This document shows, one piece after another, positions 11,716 through 22,707 of a stretch of DNA of 64,000 nucleotides (positions are counted from its first letter, which is position 1; the number at the start of each line of letters is the position of its first letter). The stretch is from Kalmusia sp. IMI 367209 (lineage: Eukaryota > Ascomycota > Dothideomycetes > Pleosporales > Didymosphaeriaceae). The translations under genes were made by a program, and so were the position numbers. The notes under the pieces were generated by a model. It was given only the letters and a program-made list of their open reading frames with translations, searched no databases and had not been told where the DNA came from. Location: the NCBI GenBank assembly GCA_027946365.1, contig JAPEUQ010000002.1, positions 3,782,001-3,846,000 of the forward strand, read 5' to 3'.

Positions 11716-12687
11716 TCATCCTTTTCCCTCATAATCCCTCTTCCACACCCTTGCAAATGTATCCTTATCCACTGCAAAGTCCTCCAAAAACTCCCTCTCA
11801 AGATCATGCGTCCTCCTCCCAAGTAGCACCAAACTATGCAACGGTCTCCCCAAATCTGCCTCACACAGCTCACCCAACGTCCCCGCCACAATTTCCTGAT
11901 CTTCAGCCCCAACCCTTGCCACACCCACCGCCAAACTCTCTCTCCCATATACTCTCTCCTTCTTAACATCCTCCTCAATCTCTAGCATCTGCTGCGCGCA
12001 CTGTGCAACCGTCATGTACCGCGGGGGCTCGTAGATCTTGCGCCCGCGCGCCATGTTCTCCAGCGACTGCTCTTTGACTTTGATGTCAAGGAGCACGAGC
12101 GTGTGTAGTCCGATGGATGCGTTCTCGCGGATGCGGTCGTAGAAGGAAGCGGGCTTCCAGTTATCGAGGAAGAAGACCATAGACACGGTCTGGCCGAAAT
12201 TGTAGAGTTGGAGTCCCGTCGTGCCGATGGAGGTGAGGATGCTGGCGTTGGGGATGGAGCGTGTAGGGATGGAGAGTTCGCGCGCGCGAAGAACAAGGTC
12301 GGTGTGTGTTGTTGCTCTGCGATCTGACTTAGTACTTATAGGGTTGAGTGCAGATGTGAAGGAGGTATGCGCACCCGAATGGATCTCCCACTACGAGGAA
12401 AGCAACGTCGACTTTGTCGGCGTCTTTGAGGATGTCGTCGCTGGCGGACTCGACCATTTCGCGGTCGGCTATGATGACTTCGCGGCCATAAAAGGCTTCC
12501 TACTGCCGTGATAATTAGCTTCTTCCTCACTAGATCTCCTGTAGACACTCACCAGCACATCCTTCTCGACAAGCAGGATGGCCGTGTACGCCTCCAGATA
12601 CACGCGCTCCGCCTTCTTGACAATCTCCAGCCCCTTGACCGTGATGTCCTTCTCGTCCGCAAGCCCAAGTCCCACAAGATACAGCAT
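11716..12687 (-). CDS. DPH5: Diphthine methyl ester synthase
   Basis: Makes the trimethylated (methyl ester) intermediate of diphthamide on the conserved histidine of elongation factor 2, using S-adenosylmethionine in the cytosol. Three exons (12687..12553, 12499..12375, 12316..11716), with introns of 53 and 58 nt, give 286 aa, close to the usual size. The N-terminus [17 protein letters not shown] is the family signature. The tetrapyrrole-methylase loop VVGDPFG is at about residues 81-87. NASI(L) and the [11 protein letters not shown] block follow, and [14 protein letters not shown] leads into [13 protein letters not shown]. The first intron uses a TAG acceptor three bases after a CAG; using the CAG would create an immediate stop. 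The gene diverges from SPT3. Confidence 0.95.
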
Positions 12688-12995
12688 GATGACACGTTTA
12701 GCAGTGGAGCGAAAGGTGAATGTGAAAGTTGTGGTGGGGTTGTCGCAAAAATCACGGCCTCGAAATGTTTTGGCGCGGGGCTGGCGGGTCGGCGGTAGGG
12801 CTGAGCCAAGCGCAAGCCTCCCGCGCGTTTGGCCGAAGGCAATGAAACCGCAAGCCTCCACGCGCAAACCATCGCACTTTCCACCGCCTCACTCCGCGCA
12901 TTGCTACGACCAACAGCTGGCTGTTGAAGTTCGACGCCAGTGTATGCACAGATTTGCTTAAAGATTAAAGCGCGCCATTGTAAGAGCAGGACATC
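12688..12995. promoter_or_regulatory. Divergent promoter region DPH5/SPT3
   Basis: The two start codons are only 308 bp apart on opposite strands, so this spacer must carry both promoters. No clear TATA box is present. It is GC-rich near DPH5 and becomes more mixed towards SPT3, as in constitutively expressed divergent fungal pairs. Confidence 0.5.
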
Positions 12996-14530
12996 ATGAC
13001 GGACAAGGACAAGATGGCCAAGTATCGGACCGAGATCCAGCAGGTGCGTCGCTTTCCTGTCTTGCGCGCTTCTTTTCGGTCTATTTCGATTTCGAGTTCA
13101 TTCCCTGCGTTTAAGAGAAAGAGAAGGCATGGGGGTCCCGAAAGAGCTGTGGTTGATCGCCGAGGACGTTCCGATCGGGCGACTCCGCTTGTGTACGACG
13201 GGACGCTGCATATCACGACTCTTCGAAGCTCTGGGATTTTACTTTTACCTGTCCTCGTCCTCTTTTTGATTCATCATATCGATCTCCTATTCTATCACAC
13301 ATGGCATAACGCTGGAGCATAATTCAGCTCACCTCTTTGCTCTCTTACCCAATGACCCCATTCCCATCTCACCCCCCTCTTCATTTATCTCTTTCCATCG
13401 AATCTATTCTCTCTTCGTTACACAAGTAACCCACTCTTCTCGCACCTTCGACTCACCTCCAACTCCGTCCCCACTCATCACCTTCATACTCCCATCATCC
13501 CCTAAACAACCATACCCCAAACCGGTCTCTCCTCTAACCTCCCCCAAACAGATGATGTTCGTCTCTGGCGAAACCGCAGACCCCACCCCCGAAACAACCA
13601 CCCTCATCGAATCCATCGTCCAAGACCAGGTCCAACACATGCTCCGCGAATGCACCATCCTCGCCACACGTCGCGGCTCCAAATCCATCGGCACTGACGA
13701 CCTCTTCATGCTGATCCGGCACGACCGCGCCAAAATCTCGCGCCTGCGGCACTTTCTGCAGTGGAAAGACGTGCGGCGTAGCGTCAAAGACTCCGACGAT
13801 AAAGGCGGCGATGCCGGTGCCGACGTTGCTGCCGGAGATGCCGATCTCGTAGGCGGCGTCGTGGGCGCGGGAGGCCCCCAAGCGGGCGGCGACGCGGGGA
13901 AGAAGGCGAAGCGTGCCAAGGTGGATTTAGTCTGGGATGTGCAGAGTTTCTTTGCGGAGAATCCGCCGCTGATGGACGATGTCGAGGACGAGGAAGAGGA
14001 AGAGATGAACTATGCGACGCTGCAGCGGCTCAAGAATGCGGACGAGCGCACAAAGCATATGACGAGGGAGGAGTACGTACATTGGTCTGATTGTCGGCAG
14101 GCTTCTTTCACCTATCGGAAAGGAAAGCGGTTTAAGGAGTGGGCAGGCTTTGGGCTCATTACTGATAGTAAACCGTCGGATGATATCATCGATATCCTAG
14201 GGTTTCTGACGTTTGAGATTGTGCAGACCTTGACCGAGGAAGCGCTCAAGGTGAAGGATGCAGAGGATCAATATAAGAAGAGCAGTGGTGGGGGCGCGGA
14301 ACAGAGTCGCAAGCGGAAGAGGGAGAGAGGGCTTTTTGATCCGCCCGAGGAGGCGAGGGAGCCTGTGCAGCCGGGACATGTGCAGGAGGCGTATCGGCGG
14401 TTGCAAAGGGGCGCGATGAAGCAGCGGGCGATGCTGAACTTTACGAGGAGTGTACATCGGGCGGCGTTGAAGCTGGTGAGTGTATCATCCAATTATTCTT
14501 ATGTGGCATGCTAACTTCCCACAGATCTAA
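12996..14530 (+). CDS. SPT3: SAGA complex subunit Spt3
   Basis: Spt3 is the SAGA subunit that contacts TATA-binding protein. Three exons are needed. The first, 12996..13043, encodes [16 protein letters not shown]. The second, 13552..14475, carries nearly everything. The third, 14525..14530, is only ATC TAA. This gives 325 aa ending in ALKLI. The N-terminal histone-fold (TFIID-18 kDa/TAF13-like) follows the first junction: [18 protein letters not shown], then [20 protein letters not shown] and [14 protein letters not shown] Gly/Ala/Asp linker and an acidic run of Glu precede the C-terminal histone-fold-like half, which contains the [19 protein letters not shown] block. The first intron (508 nt) is much longer than others here. 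Stopping at the second exon's own in-frame stop would replace the conserved Leu-Ile end with 12 unrelated residues. Confidence 0.93.
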
Positions 14531-14990
14531 TGGAATGGGATCTTGTGATCATGGGGCGATATGGAGAAGGCGTTGGCGCTACGGTTGCTCGATACCCACG
14601 GCAAGGATAGGGGCATCATGACTTGATTCATCTTTGTTTTCTCGTGTAGCATAGTTGGCATTCCTAGTTAGAGCGGACGGGGTCATTCATCACCAAACTC
14701 CGCACTACAATACATCACAAACTTTTGCAAATGACCTCTCACAAGCGACCACCCGTTTCTAACTCAATGCTCCCATTACACTATGTATGGACATCAAGCA
14801 CCGAGTGTAGAAGGCAGCCAGGCCGGGTAGGCAGGTCGAGCGCGCATGCATGGAGAGAAGAGGAGCTCTTTTGCAAAGACCCAGACGTACATGAAACCAT
14901 GACCGCATATGCCCCATTTAGAAAGCAGGGAGATAGACGCCTCCTTTGCCGGTAAGAAAGCCCACGCCAGAATGTTCATGCCACGTCCGC
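14531..14990. other. Convergent intergenic spacer
   Basis: 3' flanks of SPT3 and the eL19 gene, which converge here. No reading frame deserving a call. Confidence 0.5.
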
Positions 14991-15924
14991 TTACTCCTCG
15001 TCGTCGCCACCCACCAGCGCCTGCCTCTTCTGCTGGACACGCTCCTGCCTTCTCTCGCGCGCAGCCTTGGTCTTCGCACGCTTGGCGTCCATCTCCTCCT
15101 TGAGAGCCCGGTCGCGGGCCTTCTCGGCCTTGGCCTTGTGGATCTGCAATGCGTGTCAGTCTGCTGAGCCGAATAGCACCGGTGCTGACATAGTCATGAT
15201 GTCATGGGCAACGTACGTGTTCAACGAGAGCACGCTTGTGCTTGAAGGTGTTACCCTTGGAGAGGTGGTACAGCTCGTGGTAAAGGTGCTTGTCAATCTT
15301 GCCGGCGGCACGGTACTTGACGAGAAGACGGCGGAGGACACGGAGGCGGCGCATCCAGAGGATTTGGCTAGAATTCTGCATCAGCAACCATCCCAAAACG
15401 GCTTCACACCAGTCTCATGGCGTCTTCTCCACCCTACGCATGTAGGTGGTCTAGGTTGCATACCTGGGCATACGAGCATCCTTGGTACCCTTCCTCTTAC
15501 CGAAACCACGGTGTCGGCCAATCCGTCGGGCAGCAGTCAGCTCACGGGCGCGGGCACGCGAGTGCATGGTGACGGGCTTGCGGATGATGAGGCCATCGTC
15601 GACGAGCTTGCGGATGGTCTGACGGGAGTTGGCGTTGGAGATCTCGTTCACTTCGTTAGGGTCGAGCCAGATCTTGCGCTTTCCGCAGCCGACAACGGAT
15701 GCCGCAAGGCGCTTCTGCGTGCGGAGGTTGACCCTAGAGGCATTGAACGTCAGTATGTGAATTTTTGGCGCTGTTGTGGGCGATATTGAAGAAGGTGGGC
15801 AAAGAGGGGTTATCGCCACGCTGGAAGCGCTTATCTGACGACACAGCGAGGCGGGAGAGGTGTAGAGTATCGGACTCGTGCTGATTGCAAGGTAGGATAG
15901 TATTGAGATGCGCAGGCCTTACAT
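14991..15924 (-). CDS. RPL19: 60S ribosomal protein eL19
   Basis: Large-subunit ribosomal protein. Four coding exons: 15924..15923 (the A and T of the start codon), 15733..15464, 15367..15217 and 15143..14991. They give 191 aa, as expected for the family. After the first junction the protein reads [20 protein letters not shown]. Conserved blocks [53 protein letters not shown] and [11 protein letters not shown] follow, and then the long basic C-terminal helix. The first intron (about 190 nt) splits the initiator codon, an arrangement frequent in fungal ribosomal protein genes. The other introns are 96 and 73 nt. Codon use is strongly biased, consistent with heavy expression. Confidence 0.96.
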
Positions 15925-16658
15925 TTTGGATGGAGTGGTCTGTCGGCGGTGGTCGTTGAGTTGGAGTTGACTGCGGAAAGTCGCAGTTTCTCAGAAATCC
16001 AACAAGCGAGGTGTGTGGCCCCGGCTAAGAAACGCTAAACTATAGCGGTGCTAGCGCAATCTCAGGCGCCTCATCCGCAACACAATCGTCACGGATGTGT
16101 AGGAAAATAATATCGATGAGGTAGAGGTGGATCATTGGTCAATATCTTCTAAAGCTGTGGTGATTGAGAAACAGATTTCTACAGCAGACGTTATTGGTGC
16201 TTTCCTGTCGTCCCGACAAGCACGCTACCCTTCAATGGGTACGAAAATGTCACTTAGAGCACAGCGGGCGATGTAATGAACTAAATTTCGCAGCTAAAAC
16301 GACTCCAAAGATCGCCAGTATATCGTGTATCCTGAGGTGGCATGCCTAATTGTACGAAATCTAATATCAGTACAGTATCCCCATTATTCGCACACCATTT
16401 ATGGGAGCTGAAATGTGAATTGTATCACTCGTTTAGTGAGCACGGCGATGACTCCCATTGCGCGACTTAATATCTGTAGTCTACGATTGGATGGATAGAA
16501 TCCGGCACATGTATCACGCACTCATGGTGAGTCACAATCAGTCACGGTGATACTACGCCATCCCCGGCGAACCCAGATCTAGATGTCCCGGACATGCCAC
16601 AAGTAAGCACAAGTAAAGTCTCCTTACAAACTTGCTATCGAATCTGCTATATGTAATG
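15925..16658. other. Intergenic, eL19 promoter side
   Basis: Some 730 bp between the eL19 start and the stop of the next minus-strand gene. It holds the eL19 promoter and leader; otherwise it is AT-leaning and without a supported gene. Confidence 0.5.
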
Positions 16659-19600
16659 CTACTGAAGCCTCAAATCATCTTCATTAAGCACGCCATAAAG
16701 CTTTTCAATCTCTTGTCCAATGATGACGAGATCCCGACCCAACTGACCAGTCACAAGAGCTAAATCTTCATTAGCTACTCATCATTGCATCGTGGAAATA
16801 AAACATACCATAAGTATACAACAACTCGTAGTCATCGTCCTTGGCGACCACCTTCCCTAGACCAGACCTCCTGAATTCAAAGACCTTGGCCAATAACCGG
16901 TCCCTCGTGCGCTCGACGTTTGGCAACACAGCGTTGAGTGGGTACTCGAGCTTCATAGATGACGCCATGACTGCGAATGTTAGTCAATGAGGACGTAGCA
17001 TGCTGATGGCATTCTTACCGGAGAACAAATGGCTAATGCGCCAACTCAACTCCATCCACTCCGTTTTGGTATACCTCAAGATCTCCTTCTCACCCTCAGT
17101 CGCCTTCAAATCCTTCAAAATGATGACATTCATCGCGTGGAAACTATCCAGCATGCGACTCGTTGCCTCAAGTATAGTCTTGAACGTGTTCGTCGGAAAT
17201 GGCCCTTTGAGCTCAAATTCCGACGAAGCGGAGCTGCGCAGCGATTCGAGTGTGTTGAGAAACCGACGAAGTTCAATGTCTTCGCGAGGCGTCATAAAGG
17301 AAGCCCCAATGCCTGATTCACCGTTTTCGGATTCAAAAAGCGTGCGAAGCGGTCCGCGCTTCCATATGAGACCCATCTTAAGCCAAAGCAGAGAGGTGCC
17401 CTTCTTTATCTTCTTCCGAGCAGAGATAGGCCAGATCACTCGCGTGACAATGATACCCCAGATACAGCCTGTCATGACTGCCACCACACGATGTAGGACG
17501 ATCTCCCAAATTTCTGGCGATATACCTCCCTCATCATCGTCATCTTCTTCATCTCGTACGGAGAGCGAGTAGGCGTAGAGCGCAGAGAGGTTGTATGTCA
17601 GCATAATGAATCGCCCCATAGGCCCCTTTCCCTTTCCAACAATGATGTAAAAGCATTGGAGCGATACGAGCCAGCCGAAGAAGCCAAGCACAAAGGGGTT
17701 CTCATCGGCGGCGATCCATGCAATGATAGCATACACGGCACCAAGACATGTACCGAAGAATCGGTGAAAGCCAGTAGTGTTGGATGCACCAATAGTCTAT
17801 AGAATTGCATTAGTATGCAGAAGAGACCGCTGGATGAATACGTACCATTGAGCAAACCAACATGTACGACAACAGTCCCCACTCGCCACGCCAGTGACCG
17901 TAGTAGTCCCTTGTTGCTGGAATAAAAGACCACATAGCGTACAAAACGGCGCCAATGCCGACCTTGAAGGCGTACCGAATGTCGTCTTGCCGGAACACAC
18001 TGAGCCTGATCCACAAACGATAGGTAAGCGGTTGCTCATTGACCGACTTGTCAGGGTCACCCCGCGTTGATTTTCGGTAGATAGGCCTTCGTATCTGCCG
18101 CGCAAGATCCTCTTCTCCTAGATCATCTAATAAACCGGCATTTTCTAGCGACAATTAGGCCATGCAATGCTTGACAGAGCAAGTACTTACCATTGTCGTT
18201 TTTTGAAATTGTCTTCCGAAACCAGCTCCAGCGCCGCCAGAATTTTAGCCAATCCCATGTCCGTTTACGAGGATAACGTTTCGCATCTTCTTTGAGCTGC
18301 TCCAGCACGTCTAGAAAAGTCACCATGTCCTCGGCAAAGTCTTGAAGAGACGAAGCAAAGTAGCCACAGCTAGCAGCGACCTCTTCAAAATCGGCAGCAA
18401 CCTCGACTGAGCCTGTCTTATTGGGTACCTTGTTTTGATATACTACTGCAAGAGCTTCTTTCCTAGCGTTAATGAAAAGTGCGATGGCATCGATAAGACT
18501 ATGGCGAAAATGTTCGTTGATGGCCATTTCATACTCCGGACCAGGGCCAAATGGAAGCTCATCGAGGACGTCTCGGAGTGTGTATGCCAATGATTTCTGG
18601 GTTTATTCAATTATGAATTTCTAGTAGGGTTGACAATCTTACCATGGGAGGTCCTAAATTTCCTATAAAGACCGTAAACATGTCTGCAGGAGTTAAGTTG
18701 TTCTGCATAGTCTGCGGCAGGCGCCAAGAACCATTCCTCTGGCCGGACTCATCATCAGAGACATCGGCAGAGCTTTCCGGGAGTTCGTCGATCGAAGCAA
18801 GCATGCTAGAGCGTCTTTCGGTGTAACTTAAGGAGGGCGACAGTACAGGGGACGACTCACGATCTGTCAATGAAATCGTTGAGCTGACAGATCTCAAACC
18901 AGGCATATCCATTCTCGCGGCGCCATTTGGCGAGTCCGTTTGGGACAGGAGTGTGAATTGCGTCTCCGCTGCGCTTCGTAAACCACCAATGCTTTGCATT
19001 AATTGTTCGAGACACTTGACCAGTTGAGAGGCGATCTTGTACTCCTCTTCTGTGCCAAGTACGTAGTGCTCGTATTTGGCCTCTCCCAGGTTCTTCACGA
19101 GTGTCTTGTACGTGGATTTGCTCTGATTGGATGCTCTGAGGAATGAAGGGGTTTTCAGATCTATCTCGTTCCCAGACAAAAAACTACGTGTGATGTGTGT
19201 AAGCATTTCGCCCATGGCATCAGTAGATTTGATGAAAGTATCTCGGAACTCATTTCGCGCTGACGAAGGTCGGATGAGCAGGGCGACGGCAGACGAGGCA
19301 ACAGTGCCCATGATGACCATCTTCAGGACCTGCCAAACCTTGTTGTAGGAAAACATGGCTGCCTGGATGGCACCCTCCTTGGTCAGAACGGTAATCAACG
19401 CCAGAGATGTCAAGGAGCATGCAACGTTGACCAATGGATTTCCGAGCTTCTGCTTCGTCCATCCAACCAAACCCAACCCGCCACCGCAGAATACGATGAG
19501 CACTATGACGTGACCGATGAGAAGGAGATGCTGCCGGCCGAAGAAGACGCTTACGGCCATGCTTGTGAACGATATTAAGGCGGCATATAGGAACGCCGCA

Positions 19601-20042
19601 AAGGCAAGCAGAATAGCTTCTATCATGCTTCCGACAGAACGGGCAGGATGGAAGTAGACCGTGACTATAAAACAGAGCAAGTCAGCAAAAGCTACAGTTG
19701 GTAGGATTTGTGTAGTTTACCAGTAGCCACCATATGCTTGCCATCGTTCCGTCCTAGTAGACCTGAGATTGGAGGCACAAAAGTTGCCAAACTGCCTAGG
19801 ATATATGCCAACGAGCATTTCAGAATGTTTATGCCCGTCGGTGACGTCGCGAAAGCATGTGCTTCCCGCACTTTGCCCTTACATCGTGCCGCGAAGGCTT
19901 CTATCCTGCCCATATCTCTGTGGCGGTCGGGATCGGACTGGCCGGGCGCGAGGAGGAATTCGGAGGAACCATGCGATCTTGTTCGTGCTCGGCGGAGGGT
20001 GAATGTCCTCTTGATGCGCTCGCCTGTGCTGGCTTGTATCAT
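16659..20042 (-). CDS. FUSC/DUF2421 (BRE4-like) membrane protein
   Basis: A 1029-aa polytopic membrane protein from seven exons: 20042..19721, 19664..18643, 18596..18191, 18144..17846, 17796..17019, 16970..16809 and 16759..16659. All six introns are GT-AG and keep one frame. The architecture is that of the fungal family holding yeast Bre4 (brefeldin A sensitivity). A first membrane block has about six segments (residues 75-235), then comes a long cytosolic region with Ser-rich stretches. A second fusaric-acid-resistance-like (FUSC) membrane block lies at about 640-790, and a DUF2421 C-terminal domain closes it. Relatives of FUSC and aromatic-acid exporter families suggest export of small organic compounds, which is inference. 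The start is the first in-frame ATG; the preceding frame is open to a TTG and an upstream exon could not be made to fit. Confidence 0.88.
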
Positions 20043-20722
20043 GGTCGCTGATCGCAACTGTCGTCTATTGTGAGCTTCAACAAACAAGCTGTAAAGAACA
20101 TGTACCTACGCTCGGCCGGGGGAAGCGGGGCACCGCCACGTCCTGCGGAGACTCGCTCATGGTTGCGATGCAACGGGGCGACGGTAGATATCAAAAGACT
20201 TCAAGCATGGCGGCAAGACAATGGTCATGGCAGGCAGAGCAGTCGCGATGAGCGTTCCGCGAGCCCTCCGCTCGCCAAGACATGTGGGCGCGTCATTCTG
20301 CAGATCGCGCTACGTGACACCTCGAAGAATGGCAAACATAAATGTCGAACGTTATACGTTGCTCTAGTGCTTTGTTGATATAATTGCGAATCGCACAAAG
20401 ACTCATAGAAAGCGACCAAGAGGCGAGCTTGGGTACGGACGCAGCGATCAATGATTCGCTAGTGATTGGTCATAGTATTGCTATTCCTTGTCTCACTTGC
20501 CCTATACGAACACCCGCACCTCTGCTAGTACGCATGTTGTTGATCAGTTCTGGGCAATTACTAGGTCTACACATCACATCTCGTGCCCGGAGAGGTGAAC
20601 AGGAACCCAGACACCATGGTAGCCTTCTTTTCTTACGATCTGTGTCGCATTGAATTGCTTGAAGAAACACACCATTCAAAACAGAGACTGAGAGCCCGTA
20701 TCAAAATTCACAATCTAGGGTT
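20043..20722. other. Intergenic, no gene seen
   Basis: Spacer of about 680 bp between two minus-strand genes. It should contain the promoter of the membrane-protein gene. No supported frame. Confidence 0.5.
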
Positions 20723-21692
20723 TCATTTATCCATCGTCGAAGATGTGTACCACAAAAGCACTTCTCCGATATCGCCCCATAGATTCTCGGTAGTGTCCTG
20801 GTACAAATGCACTCGACCACGATATCCTTGAATGACCGCTACTGCCGATCCATGCTCGCGAAAATGGGACCCTTCCGTCCAGTCCTCCATCCAATCATCT
20901 AGTTCAATGGCATGGCCCTTGAGCATATTCGACCAGCTTAAGGGCCATGACTCCGCAGCACAGAACAAAGACCTCTCCAGCTCCTGTTCCTCCTGCACCG
21001 TAAAGGTTTGAGTCCAGGAGCGTACAAGCCGCACAGTGAAGAGGAGTTTCCGAGAGACGAGGACCGAAATACCGCCAAGCAGGGCACACAGCTCTTCGCA
21101 GGCGCGCTCACGATCCGGACGATGAATCTTGGTGGCAATCGTGCAACCGATATCGATTGCAACGCGCTGCGATCCATGAACGTTCAGCTGACGACTGTCC
21201 CTAATCTTACGAGCGAAGCGCAACATGGAGGTGCAAAGCTGGTCTGAGTAGGCTGGGCAGTGGGATGCCTGTATAACTGCTTCATCTATGCCATCTGTTG
21301 CCCGCCGACGACCCATGTAAAGGAGAAGCTGCAATGGTTGACTATAAACTTCATTCAGTTTGCCTTTCATGATTGCTACTGCCTCGTCATGGACCTTCCG
21401 AGATACAAGGAGGATGCATGTAGGTATAATTTTATCGAACACGACAAGTCCACCTTGACTCTGTATATATTGGAGACTTTGAGTTCCAAATTGGTTCTAT
21501 CATAAATGTTAGATTAGGATCTTAGATTTCCTGTTATTGGGAAACTTATCCATGGGCAACACATTGCGTTTAACTTACATGTGAGCCTTTACTAACGCCG
21601 TAAATCTTTGTGGTGATGGGAACGCGCTCGTAAACCATAAGGCGAATCTCAAGCGGAAGGTCCATCAACCGGAAAGGCTGTGCTGAATCCAT
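20723..21692 (-). CDS. F-box-like hypothetical protein
   Basis: Two exons (21692..21579 and 21496..20723) around an 82-nt intron give 295 aa. The N-terminus contains RLMDLPLEIRLMVYERV, the short Leu-Pro-x-Glu-Ile-Arg box repeatedly found at the start of large paralogous families in Pezizomycotina. It resembles the first helix of an F-box. Further on, IPTCILLVSRKVHDEA matches the usual second block (a Leu-Leu-x-x-(S/N)-(R/K) turn after the box). The remainder is alpha-helical and unrecognised. If it is a true F-box it would dock a substrate to an SCF ubiquitin ligase, but many family members are untested. The first exon is added because it restores this signature and joins in phase. Confidence 0.75.
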
Positions 21693-22164
21693 TGCTCGCG
21701 TGGTTTTGAGCTGGTTGAGGGTATATTCATAGGGTTGATATGGTCGTGCCGTTTACGGTCGAGGCCAATTTGACAAGTAGAAGAGGTCAAACAGTGGTAA
21801 GTGGGTCGTTCTTCTTATTTCAAACAACTGATGCTGTTGAGCATTCACTTTCAAGAGGTCCAACTTCTCATGTGGTGAGTGAGTGACTCTCCTTGTGCTC
21901 GATCCTGTGGGGAGGTGCTCTTTGACTGTTATACTAACGTTTGCAATCTCACCACTAAATAGTGGTGCGCTTTCTTATAGTGTCAGCATATAGCGAATGA
22001 GTCTACTAGGTCTCTACTTCGTGAAGTCATCGATCGTGCACGTTGATTGGTTACTTTTGACATGCTTATCGATAACAACTATTTGCATACATCATCCTGA
22101 CCTTCTCACTCCGTACATCTGCCCCAGCTAAAGCATTAATCCACGATACTTCGTTGCTGCTAAT
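21693..22164. promoter_or_regulatory. Divergent promoter region
   Basis: About 470 bp between the F-box-like gene (minus) and the next plus-strand gene. No clear TATA box. It includes two similar passages around the words AGAGGTC and GTGAGT (near 21780 and 21855) but nothing I can assign. Confidence 0.35.
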
Positions 22165-22707
22165 ATGGACGACATGGAGAATGAGGACATCGCAGCCGCT
22201 ATGGGTTTCTCCTCTTTTGGCGGCACTAAGAAGCGGAAATACGACCAAACAACTTCTCCCAAAGCCAAAGTCGATGCCAGCGGGGCCAACACCACACGTC
22301 TGGGAGTTAGAACCAAGCTCGAGCCTGAGGCAGGCAACGATCTAGAGTATCCAAGTGATGCCGTTGATACGATCAATAGTAGTCGCGCCTCAAAGTCCGA
22401 TAGCACATCTATCAAAATACAAACCAAACAGAAACAGCCTGCAGCCGCGGGCCTAGCAGCGTTTCTAAACAGGGGACAGGAGCTACCAGAACGGCCCGCA
22501 CAGGGAGGAGTAGACCAGGCTACTGCACCATTGTCTGAGGACTATCCTGATGCCACGTGGACGGTATCGTTCGGTGGCCCAGCAATTTCTCGTGCTGAAT
22601 TGGCCGCTCTTCGAAATGGCGTTCGGGATGAAAATGGCGACAATGCTTATTTTCTTCCTAGTTTTGTCGAGGATCCCTGGGAGAGATCAATCAAGGGTCG
22701 CAAGTGA
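22165..22707 (+). CDS. Hypothetical protein, 180 aa, nuclear-type
   Basis: A single exon of 180 aa with no family I can name. The N-terminus (MDDMENEDIAAAMGFSSFGG) is acidic and is followed at once by a basic KKRKYD element that resembles a nuclear localisation signal. The middle is Ser/Thr/Lys-rich and probably disordered. The C-terminal third is more ordered: TWTVSFGGPAISRAELAAL, then a segment ending FLPSFVEDPWERS. That terminal Pro-Trp box and the glycine-rich N-terminal box look like conserved anchors of a small fungal protein, which is inference. Composition and an ATG after an AT-rich leader support a real gene. Confidence 0.65.
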   Translation: MDDMENEDIAAAMGFSSFGGTKKRKYDQTTSPKAKVDASGANTTRLGVRTKLEPEAGNDLEYPSDAVDTINSSRASKSDSTSIKIQTKQKQPAAAGLAAFLNRGQELPERPAQGGVDQATAPLSEDYPDATWTVSFGGPAISRAELAALRNGVRDENGDNAYFLPSFVEDPWERSIKGRK

